From contig CACZVR010000004.1 in NCBI GenBank assembly GCA_902784675.1, positions 1 to 49,501 of the forward strand: DNA of 49,501 nucleotides, written 5' to 3'. The DNA comes from an uncultured Bacteroidales bacterium. GTDB taxonomy: Bacteria > Bacteroidota > Bacteroidia > Bacteroidales > Muribaculaceae. Every line of letters starts with the position of its first letter. The first letter of the stretch is position 1. The notes under the pieces are model-generated. The model worked only from the letters and a program-made list of their open reading frames with translations. It searched no databases and had not been told where the DNA came from. This document shows positions 47,383 to 49,501 of the stretch, one piece after another. Position numbers and translations under genes: made by a program.

Positions 47383-48459
47383 TCAAGAAGGAGTGTTTGT
47401 GGATTTAGGCGGCAATTTTGCTCCGAACAGCCAGTGTGCCAGCAACGGGCTCAAACGGATAATGTTGCTGATAACCAAGCTGAAAGCGATGATGATGCCG
47501 GCAATGATAAGCGAGACTGTTGCCTCGATGACAGGCATCGGATGCTCCTTGAAAACAGAGATGAACTCCAAATTGTACGGAAGCAAGAAGATGTGTATCA
47601 GATACACGTCCAAGGTGCGCTTTCCGATATATTGCAATGTGCCGCCCACCACAGTTTCTTTCCTGAACAAACCTTGATTGTTGTGGAAAAAGGCAAAAAG
47701 GACGATTATCGCCGAGATGCTTAACGGCAAACAAAGCGCTGAATTCTCATCGATGACCGATTTGCTGAAACCATTGACAAGAAAATAAAAGAGGATGCAG
47801 ACGGCCAAGAAGTAGCTGTTCTTTAGCCAATTTTCAACATATACAAAATGCTTCTTGGCTAACGTTCCAAGAGCAAAGAAGATGAAGTAATTCCAACCCT
47901 TAACAGAGAGCATTCCCTTAACAAGTTCGGGAAGAGGAATGGAATCATAAATCACGCTGTGATTAATGAAGTAGAGAAAAACGCCCAATGCGACCAGGAC
48001 AATATCACTCCACCATTTTCTAATACAAAAGTGGATGACAGCATAGAAAACATAGAAATCAAACAGCACAAAAGTGAACCAATACCTCTGTTTGAAATGG
48101 TCGCAGAACTGATCTATTATTGATTCGCCATGAATGAATAGCACAAAGAACAAAAAGGGAACGATGAGCAATAACGTCACTTTCTTTCGGAAAAAGTCAA
48201 TGATGTGCGCAGCATTCCAAGTGACATCCCTGTACAGCACAAATCCACTGATAAAAAAGAAGGTGGGAATAATCAGCTGCAACAGATACTCATGAATAGA
48301 CACATTAAGGCCGATAATGCCCCAACAATCACCGACATGATGGAAAACTACCATCACCATTACAAGACCACGAAGCGCATCAATATATTCAATCCTTTTT
48401 GTTGAATGATTTGATGCCAAGTGATCAGGTCCGTATGCCGATGTGTTGCTGTTCATCAC
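47383..48459 (-). CDS. Acyltransferase-3-family membrane protein (OafA/YrhL type)
   Basis: The 358-residue protein has about ten membrane helices and the family start RIEYIDALRGLVMVMVVFHH (catalytic-type His at the end), then IPTFFFISGFVLYRD. It probably O-acylates an extracellular glycan or other envelope component. It is 22 bp downstream of a paralogue (48482 onwards) and shares its C-terminal block SNIIRLSPLLAHWLFGAKLP, with about 85% DNA identity over the last 130 bp by eye. The pair arose by tandem duplication. It is followed closely by the broken GNAT gene. Confidence 0.88.
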   Translation of the reverse strand: MMNSNTSAYGPDHLASNHSTKRIEYIDALRGLVMVMVVFHHVGDCWGIIGLNVSIHEYLLQLIIPTFFFISGFVLYRDVTWNAAHIIDFFRKKVTLLLIVPFLFFVLFIHGESIIDQFCDHFKQRYWFTFVLFDFYVFYAVIHFCIRKWWSDIVLVALGVFLYFINHSVIYDSIPLPELVKGMLSVKGWNYFIFFALGTLAKKHFVYVENWLKNSYFLAVCILFYFLVNGFSKSVIDENSALCLPLSISAIIVLFAFFHNNQGLFRKETVVGGTLQYIGKRTLDVYLIHIFLLPYNLEFISVFKEHPMPVIEATVSLIIAGIIIAFSLVISNIIRLSPLLAHWLFGAKLPPKSTNTPS

Positions 48460-48481
48460 AAAAACAATGATTTATACTGAG

Positions 48482-49501
48482 TCAAACTGAAGGCTCTTGT
48501 GCTTTTGGCGGCAATTTTGCGCCAAACAGCCAGTGAGCCAAAAGCGGGCTCAAACGGATAATGTTGCTGATCACCAGACAGAACGCGATGATGATGCCAG
48601 CAAGGACGAATGAAACCGTCGCCTCGATGACGGGCATCGGATGATCATGAAATACCCTAACGACACTGAGCGCATGGGGTATCAGAAAGAAATGTATCAG
48701 GTAAATGTCAAGGGTGCGGCGGCCAACATACTGCAGGGTGCGTCCCAAAAACCGCTCCTTTGAAAATACATTCTGCTTGTTGCGGAAGAAAGCAAAGAGC
48801 ACAACAAGTCCTGTTAAACTAAGTGTCCTTCCCACAAACAATACATTCCCCGGCAACATGTCATCAAAAGCGTTGACGAGAAAATAGTACAGGATGAAAC
48901 AAGCCAGCAACCACTTTGAGTCCAACAACTTCTCAACCAACGGGTAATTTTTGCGTGCCAGTGTGCCGAGAACAAAATACAGGAAATAGTCCCATTTAGG
49001 AACGGACAGAACCTCTTTCCAGTGTCTATCAAGCGGAATGGCATCATAGAATGGAGTCCAATTAACAGCGTAGAGCAATAAGCCGACTAAAAGCACTACG
49101 ATATGCCCCCATTTACCTCTGAAACAGAATCGTACCGCAGCATATATCAAGTAATACTCTAAAAGAACAAAGGTAAACCAATATCCTGCTTTGGCCGATT
49201 CACCGACAGCATCGCTGAAAGGTATATCCATGAAATGAATATACACCAGAAAGAACAAAAAAGGAGACAGCAGCTGAACAGGAATTTTCTTTCGGAAAAA
49301 TGAAATGATCTGTTTGCCGTTCCAAACAACCGATTCCTTATAAAGGACAAAACCACTGATGAAAAAGAACATGGGCATCCTCACCTGAGTAAAGAAATCA
49401 TTCAGGGATATGCCAAGATTAGCAGTATGCCAACAAGACGCAACCACATGACTGAAAACGACAAGGAGCATTGTGAAGCCGCGCAGTGCGTCAATGTACT
49501 C
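48482..49501 (-). CDS. Acyltransferase-3-family membrane protein, paralogue (5' end beyond window)
   Basis: The frame is open to the window edge; ten codons before the ATG at 49471 read EYIDALRGFT, the conserved start of this family, so the true start lies beyond 49501. About 339 residues are visible with roughly ten helices, MFFFISGFVLYKESVVWNGK and the closing LSPLLAHWLFGAKLPPKAQE. The likely role is the same as the neighbour, O-acylation of an envelope polymer. The two proteins differ mainly in the middle, where acceptor choice may lie. Confidence 0.85.
   Translation of the reverse strand, partial: EYIDALRGFTMLLVVFSHVVASCWHTANLGISLNDFFTQVRMPMFFFISGFVLYKESVVWNGKQIISFFRKKIPVQLLSPFLFFLVYIHFMDIPFSDAVGESAKAGYWFTFVLLEYYLIYAAVRFCFRGKWGHIVVLLVGLLLYAVNWTPFYDAIPLDRHWKEVLSVPKWDYFLYFVLGTLARKNYPLVEKLLDSKWLLACFILYYFLVNAFDDMLPGNVLFVGRTLSLTGLVVLFAFFRNKQNVFSKERFLGRTLQYVGRRTLDIYLIHFFLIPHALSVVRVFHDHPMPVIEATVSFVLAGIIIAFCLVISNIIRLSPLLAHWLFGAKLPPKAQEPSV

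Noticed and set aside
1-49501. tRNA, rRNA and known riboswitches
   Set aside because: I looked for T-arm motifs, rRNA-like blocks and common riboswitch cores and found none that I could support by eye.

Overview
The window looks like a chromosomal segment of a gut-type Bacteroidales bacterium, most like Muribaculaceae or Prevotellaceae. The reasons are repeated Bacteroidetes promoters (TTTG, about 20 nt, TAnnTTTG), a secreted protein with the Bacteroidales C-terminal tail (YFNVVGQE...YSDGTSS...KVVK), DUF349 and DUF4924 proteins, PpdK, and an AmgK-RapZ fusion beside a MurU-like gene. No rRNA, tRNA or CRISPR array was found. All family names come from reading motifs; no database was searched.

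Region 1 (1-6140): the 3' part of a LuxR-type regulator, then a compact integrated element of about 5.5 kb. The element carries tyrosine integrase, an unknown protein, an excisionase-like HTH, a RecA-like ATPase and a PriCT-2/toprim-like primase protein, all on the minus strand. An 8-bp direct repeat at 594-601 and 6106-6113 suggests that it landed between the LuxR stop codon and that gene's terminator.

Region 2 (6469-14660): a secreted protein converges on a four-gene minus-strand operon. The operon has its own promoter and a shared terminator. In transcription order it encodes a four-helix membrane protein with two TrkA-N-like folds and a C-terminal RyR-like domain, an exported TPR/carboxypeptidase-regulatory-like protein, a transmembrane TIR protein with the catalytic-type Glu, and a free-standing RyR domain protein. 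This is the best candidate for an undescribed signalling or immune system.

Region 3 (14740-24260): an apparent operon with a SpoIIE phosphatase/HATPase fusion, STAS protein, outer-membrane barrel, half-length MATE-like protein, Sfp-type PPTase and M1 aminopeptidase, followed by an iron alcohol dehydrogenase. A three-hairpin intergenic repeat occurs twice (14743-14858 and 24149-24252) with a compensatory base-pair change.

Region 4 (24570-37190): mostly housekeeping: ppdK, a small unknown protein, a cyclophilin lipoprotein, a DUF349 protein, a WcaJ-like sugar transferase, RecQ, an NSS transporter, a possible ComEA remnant and a VanZ-like protein.

Region 5 (37250-49501): an XRE-DNA methyltransferase fusion behind a duplicated promoter; 2H phosphoesterase and FMN-binding proteins; a long minus-strand operon (Crp/Fnr, DUF4924, rfbD, prfC, AmgK-RapZ, MurU-like); an outer-membrane-like protein with an apparently leaderless promoter; a GNAT gene broken by an amber codon; and two tandem acyltransferase-3 genes, the second cut by the window edge.

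A cross-cutting signal is a family of 7-bp tandem arrays (TTAGNNN, TGAGGAG, GAGGAGN) at gene junctions, in several cases built onto the stop codon itself.
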